From contig OZ242340.1 in the NCBI GenBank assembly GCA_965208525.1, positions 2,852,001 to 2,916,000 on the forward strand: a stretch of DNA of 64,000 bases, in the 5' to 3' direction. Made by a program: the position numbers and the translations under genes. Source of the stretch: VXYL01 sp965208525. Lineage in GTDB: Bacteria; Pseudomonadota; Gammaproteobacteria; Pseudomonadales; Azotimanducaceae. This document shows, in pieces, positions 28,042 through 37,161 of the stretch. Numbering within the stretch: the stretch's first letter is position 1; each line of letters begins with the position of its first letter. The notes beneath the pieces were generated by a model. That model made no database searches, was not told where the DNA came from, and was given only the letters and a program-made list of their open reading frames with translations.

Positions 28042-28923
28042 ATGAGCGAGTTCGAGCGCGTCGGTGTCGTGGGCCGCCCCGGCAGCCTGCACGTCGTGGA
28101 TTCGTTGCACGCGGTGGTGGATGCCCTGCAAGCCGGCGGCGTCGATGTGGTGGTGGAGGCCGCCACCGCCAAGATGCTGGGCAATGGCGCACTTCCCATC
28201 GTCCAGCGCGGCGCCATCGGCGGCGAGGTGGAACTGGTGGTGGTGGTTGGCGGCGATGGCAGCATCCTGGGGATCGCGAGGGAAGTGGCGGGGTCGGGCA
28301 CGCCCGTGCTCGGCGTCAACCGTGGCGGCCTTGGCTTTCTGGCGGACATCGCCCCGGACCAAATCGCCGACAAGATTGGCGCGGTGCTTGCCGGCGAATA
28401 CTCGGTGGACGAGCGTTTCCTCCTGAACGCCAGCGTCTATCGCGGCGACGAACTCATCGAGCGCGCGACCGCCCTCAACGACGTGGTGGTTCACGCCGGC
28501 AGCGTCTCGCGCATGATGGACTTCGAGGTGCTGGTGGACGGCGAGTTCGTCTATGAACAGCGCTCGGACGGCTTGATCGTTGCCACCCCCACCGGCTCCA
28601 CCGCCTATTCCCTGTCGGCTGGCGGCCCGATCATGCATCCGGGGCTCGATGCCATTGCCATCGTGCCAATGTTTCCCCACACCCTTACCTCAAGGCCCCT
28701 GCTGGTGGGCGGAGGTGCTCGCATCAGCGTCGTCATCGGCGATGCTGCCCAAACTCCCAAGGTGAGCTGCGACTCGCAAGTGGACACGAGCCTCCATCCT
28801 CACGACGAGGTGCGAATCGCCAAGCATCCCCACGCCCTGCGCCTTGCCTTCCCCTTGGGCCACAATTTCTTCGAGTCCTGCCGCAGCAAACTCGACTGGG
28901 GCTCCCGCCTCGGCGGCCGTTAG
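28042..28923 (+). CDS. nadK: NAD kinase
   Basis: Phosphorylates NAD+ to NADP+. It has 293 residues from the ATG at 28042, with the diagnostic VVVVGGDGSILGIAREV near residue 70, GVNRGGLGFLADI near 95, the NE/D-rich ALNDVVVHAGS near 150, and GLIVATPTGSTAYSLSAGGP near 180. A longer frame from 27946 lacks homology. It is divergent from cysE, with about 90 bases between the starts. Confidence 0.95.
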   Translation: MSEFERVGVVGRPGSLHVVDSLHAVVDALQAGGVDVVVEAATAKMLGNGALPIVQRGAIGGEVELVVVVGGDGSILGIAREVAGSGTPVLGVNRGGLGFLADIAPDQIADKIGAVLAGEYSVDERFLLNASVYRGDELIERATALNDVVVHAGSVSRMMDFEVLVDGEFVYEQRSDGLIVATPTGSTAYSLSAGGPIMHPGLDAIAIVPMFPHTLTSRPLLVGGGARISVVIGDAAQTPKVSCDSQVDTSLHPHDEVRIAKHPHALRLAFPLGHNFFESCRSKLDWGSRLGGR

Positions 28924-28935
28924 AGACCGAGCACT

Positions 28936-29499
28936 TCATTCGAGGTCTTCCATGCGGTCCACATCGCGCAAGACGCCGGTGTCTGCTAGTTCGACATACT
29001 CCACCAGGTCCGGACGGAAGCGGAGCAGGTCGCGGGCGCCTTGGTCGCCCCGGATGCGGGTGAGCGCGTCGAACACGGATGGCGCGAAGCCGATGGGATT
29101 GCCAGGTCGGCCGTTGCACTGCGGTCGGATCACCTGCGCCGGGCCTTGCACAAGCGCATTGGCAATGGCGCGCAGCGTGTCCGCTTGCACGAAGGGCATG
29201 TCCCCGAGGCCGACGACCAAGCCGTCCGAGTCCGCAAGTGCCGCGACGCCGTGGGCGAGAGATCGTCCTTGGCCGAGATGGGCGTCCGGGGCCGTAATCG
29301 GCAATGCCCCAGCGGCCGTGGCCAAGCGTTCGACCTCCTCTTCGCCGGGTCGTAGCGTCACGCCCACCTGCTCGAACACTTCGCGATAGCGTGCGAGCGT
29401 GTGGGCGAGCAAGGGCTTGCCGCTCACTTCATGAAGACGTTTATCCGCACCGAATCGGCGGCTTGCGCCGGCCGCGAGGATCAGCGCCGCAATAGGCAC
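28936..29499 (-). CDS. MobA/MocA-like nucleotidyltransferase (molybdenum cofactor)
   Basis: A 187-residue nucleotidyltransferase of the MocA type, which would attach CMP or GMP to the molybdopterin cofactor of hydroxylases. The N-terminal LILAAGASRRFGADKRL is the nucleotide-binding loop, with Lys in place. VVGLGDMPFVQADTLRAI is the conserved metal site, and RPGNPIGFAPSVFDAL and GDQGARDLLR complete the fold. The adjacent XdhC-like gene, only 16 bases upstream on the same strand, supports a role in maturing a molybdenum hydroxylase. No hydroxylase subunits are in the window. Confidence 0.85.
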   Translation of the reverse strand: MPIAALILAAGASRRFGADKRLHEVSGKPLLAHTLARYREVFEQVGVTLRPGEEEVERLATAAGALPITAPDAHLGQGRSLAHGVAALADSDGLVVGLGDMPFVQADTLRAIANALVQGPAQVIRPQCNGRPGNPIGFAPSVFDALTRIRGDQGARDLLRFRPDLVEYVELADTGVLRDVDRMEDLE

Positions 29500-29515
29500 C
29501 GCCTGAAGGGGACGC

Positions 29516-30532
29516 CTACCCCGCCGCCAAGGCGCGCTCGGCCGGTTGCAGGGCGTCGTGGGCCTCTGCCAGGCGGCCGGTGCGGACGGCCGTGATTTCC
29601 GCGAGGATGGCGACGGCTATCTCCGGTGGCGTCTTGCTGCCGATGGGCAAGCCGATGGGGGCGTGCAGCCGGTCCAACTCCGCCGCGGTCAAGTCGAGCT
29701 CGGCAAGGCGCGCGCGGCGGCTCGCAGAGGTGCGCGAAGAACCCATCGCGCCGATGTAGAACGCCTCGGTCTTGACCGCTTCCATCAGTCCCATGTCGTC
29801 GATGCGGGGATCGTGCGTGAGGGCAACGATGGCGGTGTACGGGTCGTTGGCGCTCTCCCGGATGGCGTCGTCCGGCATGTCGCGAATCTTGCGAACACCT
29901 GCCGGGGCGTCGAAGTTCGCCAGCACATCGGCGCGAGGATCGCAGATGGTTACGTCATAGCCGAGCGCGCCGGCGATGTCGGCGGCGTAGCGCGACACCA
30001 TGCCGCAGCCGATGATGAAGAGCTGATACTGGGGGCCGAGAGTCTGCACCAGCAAGCCTCGATCGTGGTCGTAGGCAAGTGGCGCGTGCCGTTCCACCGG
30101 ACGGCTGGAGGTTGCCCGGGCGCGAAGGTCCACCCGCCGCTCCACGCAACGGCGCTTTTCGACCCGTTCGACCAAGGCGCCGATATGCGCTTGATCGGAT
30201 GCCTCGGCCTTCAGGGGTTCGATCACGATGTCGAGGTGCCCGCCGCAAGGAAGCCCGAGCTCCTCCGCTTCCTCGTCCGTTTCCCCATAGCGAAAGAACT
30301 GTGCCGCGTCCTGCGCCAACACCCCGTCGGTGAGCTTGCCGAGCAGGTCATCCTCCACGCAACCGCCGGAGAGCGACCCCACGAGCTTGCCGCTCTGGTT
30401 GCAGGTGAGCAGCGAACCCACCGGTCGAGGCGAGGAACCATAGGTGGCGACGACGGTGGCGAGCCAACACGCCTGCCCGTCTTCGAGCCAAGCGTGTGCC
30501 TGACCAAGCACTTCCTGATCCACCGCCTGCAT
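29516..30532 (-). CDS. XdhC/CoxF-family molybdenum hydroxylase maturation protein
   Basis: A 338-residue protein that in the family binds the molybdenum cofactor and promotes its sulfuration and insertion into xanthine dehydrogenase-like enzymes. The N-terminal XdhC_CoxI domain has WLATVVATYGSSPRPVGSLL and GSLSGGCVEDDLL, including the conserved Cys. The C-terminal Rossmann domain has FIIGCGMVSRYAADIAGALG, TAIVALTHDPRIDDMGL and YIGAMGSSRTSASRRARL. I use the ATG at 30530-30532 (MQAVDQE), preceded by GGCGAGGAAGG. It pairs with the MocA-like gene downstream. Confidence 0.88.
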   Translation of the reverse strand: MQAVDQEVLGQAHAWLEDGQACWLATVVATYGSSPRPVGSLLTCNQSGKLVGSLSGGCVEDDLLGKLTDGVLAQDAAQFFRYGETDEEAEELGLPCGGHLDIVIEPLKAEASDQAHIGALVERVEKRRCVERRVDLRARATSSRPVERHAPLAYDHDRGLLVQTLGPQYQLFIIGCGMVSRYAADIAGALGYDVTICDPRADVLANFDAPAGVRKIRDMPDDAIRESANDPYTAIVALTHDPRIDDMGLMEAVKTEAFYIGAMGSSRTSASRRARLAELDLTAAELDRLHAPIGLPIGSKTPPEIAVAILAEITAVRTGRLAEAHDALQPAERALAAG

Positions 30533-30698
30533 GGTGCCTTCCTCGCCTTGATGCGTGCGCCTGATTGTAAGCCCGGTCGAACTTTCGCACCATCGCCGCC
30601 GGCTTCGGCACAAGGCGCGAATCGTCAGTCAGGTCTTGAAAGATCGAGGACCGCGCGGTGGGGTCAATGGCTTCGTCCTGCCCCTTGAGGAGGTCCCG

Positions 30699-32762
30699 TC
30701 AGGCCGGCGAGACGCGCACCTCCTGCGTTGCCGTTCGGCCTTCATCGATGAGCAAGGCGATGCCGCCGGAAGCGAGAGTGTTGTCCTTGGCTTCGAGGGT
30801 GGTGCCGTCCACCATGCCAACGATGTGGTCGCCCTCGACCCGCAGGGAGAAATCGAGCTTGCCCCCCAGTCGCCAGTGGAAGTCGGTTTCGGCCAGCACC
30901 GTGGTGCCTTCGAGTTCGCGGACGAGTTGCAGGCGGTTGCCGGCTGCAACGACGAGGCCGTAGTAGCGGCGCATGCCCTGGACGCGAACGGCGATGCCGG
31001 AGCGTTTGGCGAGGTGGGGCGTTACGTCTGCCTGCATCTCGTAATCGGTCCAGTCGCGGCAGCCGTGCAGCATAAGGCCGGTGCCCTGATTGTGGACGAG
31101 GCGGAACGACTCGGGATAGCGCGGCGCGTACTGATCGACGCCGTTCACCCAGGCGCGGTGCCACATGCTGCCGGGAACTCGACGCAGCCTCACGTCCGGT
31201 GCGCCGCTCCAGTCCATGCCGTAAAGGTGCAGCACGCCTCCGCTGGGGGCCGATGTCACCTCCACGCCAACTGCGGCTACCGGGTGGCCATCCAACGCCG
31301 GGACTTGCCACGAGAGTTCGGCGCGTTGGCCGGGCTGCAGGGTCTCGCTCGGCGCCCGCAATGTCACCAGTTTGTCTTCGCCATCGAAAGCGCGCACGCA
31401 CAACGCGACGTCCACGCCTTCTTCGGCACGACCGAGTTCCACCTCGGCGGTGACCGTTTGGCCCGGGGAGAGCATGGGACTCGCCATCAGCGCGTAACCA
31501 CGGCCCTCGAAGTAGCGGGCGGTGTCGAGGGAGTCCAGGAAAGTCCCGGTGGTGGCCCGCGGTGGGGCGCCATGCACGGGATCGAAGTGAATCGCCAGGC
31601 ACCGACGGCCATCTGCGGCCTCTCGGTTGGCGACGTGGCATTGGTGTCCGGTGAAGCCCTGAACGGCGCCTGGATGGCTGAAGTGGAAGCGAGGCTTGTC
31701 TTGGGGCGCTTCTTCGCCAGCCATCGCCCGACCCATGCGGATGATGCGGTCGGACTCGCGCACGGCGTCGCTGATGCCGCCGCCGGCATCGGCGCTTGGG
31801 AGATAGCAGATGTCGGAAACCGGGCCGCGGAAGTCGGGTCCGGCGTCGATGCCGGCGAGGCCGTGCTGGATGCCGAGCAGACAGCCTAGGTTGCCGGAGT
31901 TGCAGTCCGTGTCCCAGCCCGACGTGTTGACGATCTTGAGCGCCCGCTGGAAGTCGTCGTTGCCGTGCAACAGGCCGTGCACGATGAGGCCGTGGTTCGG
32001 CACCATGTGGCAGTTGCCGCCGTACTTGTCGTAGCCGTAGTTGGCGCGAATCTCCTGATAGGTAGCGCGCCAGTCGTCGCCATTGGCGGCATGCCAGTCG
32101 CGGATGTCGGCGATCATTCGGTAGAGCACGCTGTCCGATGGAATCTGCTCAACGCCGATGTCGATGAGGCGATTGGTGTCGTTCTCGCTGAATGCTGCGG
32201 CTTCCATGGCGGCCAGCACCTGGGCGCCGTACACGGCCTCGCCGTCGTGGGAGACGGAGGCCGCCCGGCGGGCGAAGTCGGCGGCGCGCTCGGGGTCGCC
32301 CGGATTGATCATTGCCCAGCCGTCGATGAATATCTGCGCGCCGATCTGCTCCGCCACCACCTTGCCGTTTAGTTCCATCGACCCGCTTGCCGGGGCGTCC
32401 ACGCCGGAAGCGAGGCGCAGATAGGCGGTGTGTTCCGTGGAGTTGCCGAGGCCACCCCACCAGAGGATTGTGCGCCGTTCGATCAGGTAGTTGAGCCATG
32501 TCTGGCCGATCTGCTTCGGGCTGAGCTGCGGATCGAAGCCGTAGTCCTCGAAGGCGCGCACGAAGGTGAAGGTGCCGCTGATGTCGTCGTCGGTGACGAT
32601 GAGCGGCACGTTCAGCTTGTCGTGGACGTAGTAGTCGATTTCGCCCAGGCGCTCCTCGATGCGCTCGTTGGGCCAGCCCTCGAACGGGCGACCGAGATAG
32701 ACGCCGATGATCTTACCGAGCACCCCGGCATACACGCGCTCTTCGTAATCGCTTGGCAGCAT
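30699..32762 (-). CDS. ADP-ribosylglycohydrolase-family enzyme with extra C-terminal beta-sandwich module
   Basis: A 687-residue two-part protein. Residues about 1-360 match ADP-ribosylglycohydrolase/dinitrogenase-reductase-activating hydrolases: GVLGKIIGVYLGRPFEGWP near the start, the metal-binding TDDD in PLIVTDDDISGTFTFVRAF near 55, HDGEAVYGAQVLAAMEAA, and the C-terminal metal ligands in GWDTDCNSGNLGCLLG near 290. Residues about 370-687 are beta-rich (for example SPMLSPGQTVTAEVEL, then IAVRVQGMRRYYGLVV) and resemble sugar-binding or concanavalin-like sandwiches. This module order is known in secreted or cytosolic glycan/ADP-ribose hydrolases of environmental bacteria, but the substrate is not known. 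There is no clear signal peptide. It diverges from the amidohydrolase gene. Confidence 0.82.
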   Translation of the reverse strand: MLPSDYEERVYAGVLGKIIGVYLGRPFEGWPNERIEERLGEIDYYVHDKLNVPLIVTDDDISGTFTFVRAFEDYGFDPQLSPKQIGQTWLNYLIERRTILWWGGLGNSTEHTAYLRLASGVDAPASGSMELNGKVVAEQIGAQIFIDGWAMINPGDPERAADFARRAASVSHDGEAVYGAQVLAAMEAAAFSENDTNRLIDIGVEQIPSDSVLYRMIADIRDWHAANGDDWRATYQEIRANYGYDKYGGNCHMVPNHGLIVHGLLHGNDDFQRALKIVNTSGWDTDCNSGNLGCLLGIQHGLAGIDAGPDFRGPVSDICYLPSADAGGGISDAVRESDRIIRMGRAMAGEEAPQDKPRFHFSHPGAVQGFTGHQCHVANREAADGRRCLAIHFDPVHGAPPRATTGTFLDSLDTARYFEGRGYALMASPMLSPGQTVTAEVELGRAEEGVDVALCVRAFDGEDKLVTLRAPSETLQPGQRAELSWQVPALDGHPVAAVGVEVTSAPSGGVLHLYGMDWSGAPDVRLRRVPGSMWHRAWVNGVDQYAPRYPESFRLVHNQGTGLMLHGCRDWTDYEMQADVTPHLAKRSGIAVRVQGMRRYYGLVVAAGNRLQLVRELEGTTVLAETDFHWRLGGKLDFSLRVEGDHIVGMVDGTTLEAKDNTLASGGIALLIDEGRTATQEVRVSPA

Positions 32763-32842
32763 TGGCCCCTCCGGCCCCCGTAAGTCGTGGCGCGAATCAT
32801 ATCGCTACAATCGTTGGCGCCCGCCGTCTGAGGGAGAGTGCC

Positions 32843-34000
32843 TTGGCCAACGTGTTCTCGCGTCTTCGCATCTGGGACGGTGTCGGCGACGACTACCTCG
32901 ATGCCGACTCCATCGCGGTGGAAGAGGGCAAGATCGCCGCCGTCGGCAAGGGCTGGCGTGGCGAAAACTGTGCGGGCCTCACGATCATTCCGGGCCTCAT
33001 CGACGCCCACGTCCACATGGTGTTGGACCCTTCCTTGAAATCGGCGATGGCACAGGTGGGGGAGAGCGACGACACCATTCGCGCAAAGCTGCCAGTGCGG
33101 GCCGAGGCCATGGTGCGTGCCGGCATCACTTCGGCGCGCGACCTTGGCGGCGGGGCTTGGCTGGAACTCGAACTGCGGGACCGCATCGCCGCCGGCGAAG
33201 TCATCGGGCCGCGGCTTGTGTGCGCCGGGCAACCCATTACGTCGGTCGGCGGCCATTGCCATTTCTGGAACGGCGAGGCGGCAAGCGTCGCGCAAGCCGA
33301 GGAAGTGGTGGAGCGCCAGCGTGCCGCCGGCGTCGACCTCATCAAGGTGATGGCCACCGGCGGCAATCTGACGCCCAAGAGCCGTCCTTCCGATGCCCAG
33401 TTCGACGGCGGCGAGATGCGCGCCATCGTCGCCGCCGCCGCTCGTTTCGGCTTCCCGGTGGCGGCGCACTGCCACGGCACCTCCGGCATCCGCAACGCGG
33501 CCCGTGCAGGCGTCCGCACCATCGAGCATTGTTCCTGGCTCGGTGCCGACGGCAAGCGAGGAGCCTACGATCCGTTGGTGGCTCGGGAAATCGTCCGCCA
33601 GGGCATCTGGGTGTCACCCACTGTCAACGCCGGCTGGGCACGCTTTGGCGAAGCGTTCGCCAAGGTCGTGACGGCGGGTTTTCGAGCGATGAAGGAACAA
33701 GGCTGTCGGCTGGTCGCATCCACCGATGCCGGAATCCCCAACGTCCATCATCACGACCTTGCGCGAGCGTTGCCCGTGTTCGCACGCCTCGCAGAACTGA
33801 CGCCGGTGCAAACGCTGCGTGCAGCCACCAGCGACTGCGCTCAAGCGATTGGCCTTGGCGGGGTGACGGGCCGCATCGCCGAGGGCTTTGGCGCAGACCT
33901 CGTCTTTCTCGACCGCGATCCATTGTCGGACTTGGCAACGTTGGTGAATCCCGTGCGCGTGGTCGCGGCCGGGCGGTTGCTTGACCCGCAAGTCGTTTAG
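32843..34000 (+). CDS. Metal-dependent amidohydrolase family protein
   Basis: A 385-residue TIM-barrel amidohydrolase. The N-terminal metal pair is in PGLIDAHVHMVLDP near residue 55; further ligands are in VAAHCHGTSGIRNAARAG near 210 and TIEHCSWLGADG near 230, with the catalytic Asp in VASTDAGIPNVHHHDL near 295. It is most like the imidazolonepropionase/prolidase-type (Xaa-Pro-like) group. I choose the TTG at 32843 (MANVFSRLRIWDG) because AGGGAGAG lies 5 bases before it; a longer in-frame start at 32753 lacks a site. It is followed 46 bases later by an acyl-CoA dehydrogenase. Confidence 0.87.
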   Translation: MANVFSRLRIWDGVGDDYLDADSIAVEEGKIAAVGKGWRGENCAGLTIIPGLIDAHVHMVLDPSLKSAMAQVGESDDTIRAKLPVRAEAMVRAGITSARDLGGGAWLELELRDRIAAGEVIGPRLVCAGQPITSVGGHCHFWNGEAASVAQAEEVVERQRAAGVDLIKVMATGGNLTPKSRPSDAQFDGGEMRAIVAAAARFGFPVAAHCHGTSGIRNAARAGVRTIEHCSWLGADGKRGAYDPLVAREIVRQGIWVSPTVNAGWARFGEAFAKVVTAGFRAMKEQGCRLVASTDAGIPNVHHHDLARALPVFARLAELTPVQTLRAATSDCAQAIGLGGVTGRIAEGFGADLVFLDRDPLSDLATLVNPVRVVAAGRLLDPQVV

Positions 34001-34046
34001 ACTACGCCGCCATTCCACCAACGCGAACCGGAGGGTGCGCCAGGCG

Positions 34047-35210
34047 ATGAGTTTCAGGGAAGAGGCCCGCGAGTGGCTTGAGGAGAACTGCCCGCCGAGC
34101 ATGAGGGATGGACGGGGCGGCAGCACGGGTGGTGGCCGCCGTGCCACGTTTCCGAACCCGGAGCTCAAGGTGTGGCTGGAGCGCATGGCCGAGAAGGGCT
34201 GGACGGCGCCCATGTGGCCTTCCGAGTACGGCGGCGGCGGTCTCGACAAGCAGGATGCCGGCATCCTGAACGAGGAACTGCGGCGCATCGGCGCTGGCTA
34301 TCCCCACGGCGGCATGGGTCTTTCCATGATCGGCCCGGCGCTCCTGGAATTCGGCACCGAGGAACAGAAGCACGAACACTTGCCGAAGATCGTGCGTGGC
34401 GACATCTGGTGGTGTCAGGGCTACAGCGAGCCGGGTTCGGGCTCGGACCTCGCGAGCCTCAAGACCCGCGCTGTAGAGGACGGCGACGACTACATCATCA
34501 ACGGCTCGAAGATCTGGACTTCCGGCGCCAACTTCGCCGACTGGATGTTCTGCCTCGTCCGCACCAACCCGGACGCCCCCAAGCACGAAGGCATCTCCTT
34601 CATCCTCTTCGACATGACCACCCCCGGGGTCACCGTCAAGCCGATCAAGCTCATCAGCGGCATGTCGCCGTTCTGCGAGACCTTCTTCGACGACGTGCGC
34701 GTGCCAAAGCGCAACGTGGTGAGCGAGGTGAACAAGGGCTGGACTGTGGCCAAGCGCCTTCTGCAATACGAACGCACGTCCATCGGCGGTATCGGCGGCG
34801 GCGGTCCCACCAAGACCATTGCGGACTACGCCAAGGACTATGTCGGCGAGGAAGACGGCAAGATCGCCGATCCCGACATTCGCGACCGCGTCACCGCGCA
34901 TCGCATCACCGACCGCGCCTTCGGCCTCACGACCCGCCGCAGCGGCGAGGAGATGCAGTCAGGCCGCGCGCCCACGTTCCTGTCGTCGATGTTCAAGCTC
35001 TACGGAACCGAGCAGAACAAGGACCGCTACGACCTGATGCTGTCGTTCATGGGTAGCCAAACCCTTGGCTGGGAAGGCGACGAGTTCAACCGACGGGAGC
35101 TCGGCGTCACCCGCGAGTGGCTGCGCTCGCGCGCCAACTCCATCGAGGGCGGCACCTCCGAGGTGCAGCTCAACATCATCGCCAAGCGCATCCTGGGCCT
35201 GCCGGATTGA
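34047..35210 (+). CDS. Acyl-CoA dehydrogenase family protein
   Basis: A 387-residue FAD-dependent acyl-CoA dehydrogenase. It begins MSFREEAREWLEENCP, has the substrate-side segment EKGWTAPMWPSEYGGGGLDK near residue 55, the flavin-binding CQGYSEPGSGSDLASL near 135, IWTSGANFADWMFCLVRT near 160, and ends EGGTSEVQLNIIAKRILGLP. The catalytic Glu position in the C-terminal domain could not be fixed by eye. The ATG at 34047 is preceded by GGAGGG. A degraded relative occurs near 57.9 kb and a full paralogue at 58.8-60.0 kb. Confidence 0.9.
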   Translation: MSFREEAREWLEENCPPSMRDGRGGSTGGGRRATFPNPELKVWLERMAEKGWTAPMWPSEYGGGGLDKQDAGILNEELRRIGAGYPHGGMGLSMIGPALLEFGTEEQKHEHLPKIVRGDIWWCQGYSEPGSGSDLASLKTRAVEDGDDYIINGSKIWTSGANFADWMFCLVRTNPDAPKHEGISFILFDMTTPGVTVKPIKLISGMSPFCETFFDDVRVPKRNVVSEVNKGWTVAKRLLQYERTSIGGIGGGGPTKTIADYAKDYVGEEDGKIADPDIRDRVTAHRITDRAFGLTTRRSGEEMQSGRAPTFLSSMFKLYGTEQNKDRYDLMLSFMGSQTLGWEGDEFNRRELGVTREWLRSRANSIEGGTSEVQLNIIAKRILGLPD

Positions 35211-35239
35211 AGCGCCTTCCGGACTGAAGGGAGAGACCG

Positions 35240-36172
35240 ATGAAGAAGCTACTTGCGGCGGCGCTGCTGCTGGCCGGCGCCACTCATGCCCAAGACAACG
35301 AGCCCCTGACCCGCGAGGCCCTGCTCTCGAACTTCGGCTGGGATTTCGACGCGGTGGAGATTACCACCGAGAAGGTGGACGACGGCCTCTATGTCCTGTT
35401 CGGCGCTGGCGGCAACATTGCGGTGTCGGTGGGGGAGCAGGGCGTCTTGATCGTCGATGACATGTTCCCGGAACTGATGCCCAAGATCGAGGCGGCCATC
35501 GCCGAGCTCGGTGGCAGTGGCGTCGATTTCGCCGTCAACACGCACTGGCACTTCGACCACGCCGACGGCAACTTGGCGCTTGGCCCAGCCGGAACCTGGA
35601 TCGTCGCGCAGCAGAACTCCACCGAGATGATGGCCAAGACAAACGTCCTCAACATGGTCATGGCCAAGTACCGCCAGGAGGCGTATCCGGAAGAGGCCCG
35701 CCCGGCCATCTCCTTCGACGACCGCATGGGCTTCCACTTCAACGGCGGCCAGATCGACCTCGTGCATGTCGGCCCGGCCCACACGGCCGGCGATGCGGCG
35801 GTGATCTTCCGCAAGCACAACGCCGTGCATTTCGGCGATGTCTTCAACAACGCCGGCTATCCCTTCATCGATGCCGACAGCGGCGGCGACATCGACGGCA
35901 TGATCGCCTTCTGCCAGGCAGTGCTCGACGAGATCGCGCCCGATGCGACCGTCATCCCGGGGCATGGCCCCATCGTCGGCACGACGGAGCTCAAGGCATA
36001 CATCGACATGCTGCAGACGGTGCGCGACCGCGTCGCCGGGATGGTCGCCGAAGGCAAGTCGATGGAGGAGGTGATTGCCGCCAAGCCCACGGCGGATTTC
36101 GACGAAACCTACGGCCCGGAGGGCCAGTCGCTCGGCTTCGTCAACCGGGTGTACACGAGCCTCACCAAGTAG
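35240..36172 (+). CDS. Secreted MBL-fold metallo-hydrolase
   Basis: A 310-residue protein with an N-terminal signal peptide (MKKLLAAALLLAGATHAQ). The metallo-beta-lactamase fold shows NTHWHFDHADGN near residue 100 (HxHxDH motif), further His in HVGPAHTAGDAAV near 175, and the later metal residues in HFGDVFNNAGYPF and VIPGHGPIVGTTELKAYIDM. It is closest to periplasmic MBL hydrolases of unclear substrate, including quinoprotein-relay-type members. It lies 29 bases downstream of the acyl-CoA dehydrogenase. Confidence 0.88.
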   Translation: MKKLLAAALLLAGATHAQDNEPLTREALLSNFGWDFDAVEITTEKVDDGLYVLFGAGGNIAVSVGEQGVLIVDDMFPELMPKIEAAIAELGGSGVDFAVNTHWHFDHADGNLALGPAGTWIVAQQNSTEMMAKTNVLNMVMAKYRQEAYPEEARPAISFDDRMGFHFNGGQIDLVHVGPAHTAGDAAVIFRKHNAVHFGDVFNNAGYPFIDADSGGDIDGMIAFCQAVLDEIAPDATVIPGHGPIVGTTELKAYIDMLQTVRDRVAGMVAEGKSMEEVIAAKPTADFDETYGPEGQSLGFVNRVYTSLTK

Positions 36173-36176
36173 CGCC

Positions 36177-36332
36177 GTGCAGATCGTTCCCATCAGCGCC
36201 GGCTTCGGTGCAACGGTTTGCGACGTGGGACTTACTGAACTCGGTGACGACGGGTTCCGCCACATCGAAGACGCGTTCCGCCACTGGGGCGCGCCGGCTT
36301 TCCCGGCCGGCGGGGAACGCGAACTTGCTTAG
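36177..36332 (+). pseudogene. TauD/TfdA dioxygenase N-terminal remnant
   Basis: A GTG-started 51-codon frame reads MQIVPISAGFGATVCDVGLT, ELGDDGFRHIEDAFRHWGAP before a stop. This matches position by position the N-terminus of the full TauD-family gene at 60.0-60.9 kb (MRIEPLDSTLGAVVRDVDLA, DDEAFHRIEAAWHEHAVLL). Nothing of the catalytic barrel follows: the next coding frame is the PhyH gene in another frame. It is therefore a truncated relic, or an unrelated small peptide by chance (less likely). Confidence 0.5.
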
Positions 36333-37161
36333 GCGCGTAGGCGGCTACCTCTTCCCGCGCACCGACGAAGCGCCGGCGGCGAGCGTGCAGATCGAGCGCG
36401 AGGGCTACGCCGTGCTGCGCGGGGCGTTCTCGGCGCGGCAGATCGCGCCCATTCGCAACGAAATCGCCGCGGTGTATGCGGAAGGCAACGGCGATAGCCG
36501 CGCCAGAGTGCAGGACAGCGATTTCCGCTACGAGATGTTCAACCGCAGCCCGAGGGCGCAGAAGCTGGTGGGACGGCGGGAGATTCTCGATGTCATCGAG
36601 CCGCTCATCGGCGAGGACTGCCACATCATCGCCAACACTTGCTGGCGCAATCCCGCCAATACCGAACACCGCCACGGGGGCGGTGGCTGGCACATCGATG
36701 CCGGGCCGCACATTCCTCGACCGGAAGGCACCGAATGGCCGGAGGAGGTGCCGTATCCGGTGTTCGCCATCGGCGTGCACATCTTCCTTGAGGACTGTCC
36801 GATCGAGTGCGGGCCGACCGGAGTGATCCCGGGCAGCCACAAGTCTGGGCGTCCGCCACCGCCGGACCGGCGCATGGACGATACCCTCACATGCAATGGC
36901 GTGTCGGTGCTGCCGCTCGAAGCCAAGGCGGGGGATGTCGCGCTGTTCGCATCCGATGTCTGGCATCGGCGGTTGCCCACCGGAGACGGCGACACCGGTC
37001 GCTTTTTTCTGCAGGTTCACTACGCCCGCCGTGACATTGCCCAAAGGATCAAGACCACCGCCATCATCAACCACGTCGACGATGCGGCGAGGACGCGCAT
37101 CCGCAGTCGCCGCGAACGCCGCCTGCTGGGCCTCCATCCACCGGGGTTCTACGACGGATGA
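36325..37161 (+). CDS. Phytanoyl-CoA dioxygenase (PhyH) family protein
   Basis: A 278-residue Fe(II)/2-oxoglutarate oxygenase. It shows QIEREGYAVLRGAFSARQ near residue 20, the facial triad start in GGGGWHIDAGPHIPRP near 130 (HxD), CPIECGPTGVIPGSHKSG near 170, and the distal His in DVALFASDVWHRRLPTGDGD near 215 with the Arg downstream. Start choice: the TTG at 36325 has GGGGAA 7 bases upstream; a GTG near 36385 is the next candidate, and the longer frame from 36208 lacks homology. The stop overlaps the MFS gene start in ATGA fashion. Confidence 0.8.
   Translation: MLRRVGGYLFPRTDEAPAASVQIEREGYAVLRGAFSARQIAPIRNEIAAVYAEGNGDSRARVQDSDFRYEMFNRSPRAQKLVGRREILDVIEPLIGEDCHIIANTCWRNPANTEHRHGGGGWHIDAGPHIPRPEGTEWPEEVPYPVFAIGVHIFLEDCPIECGPTGVIPGSHKSGRPPPPDRRMDDTLTCNGVSVLPLEAKAGDVALFASDVWHRRLPTGDGDTGRFFLQVHYARRDIAQRIKTTAIINHVDDAARTRIRSRRERRLLGLHPPGFYDG

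Noticed and set aside
26344..28680. Very long minus-strand frame across SDR, cysE and nadK
   Set aside because: Only its 3' part (26344-27099) is the SDR; the rest is antisense or out-of-frame overlap with cysE and nadK.
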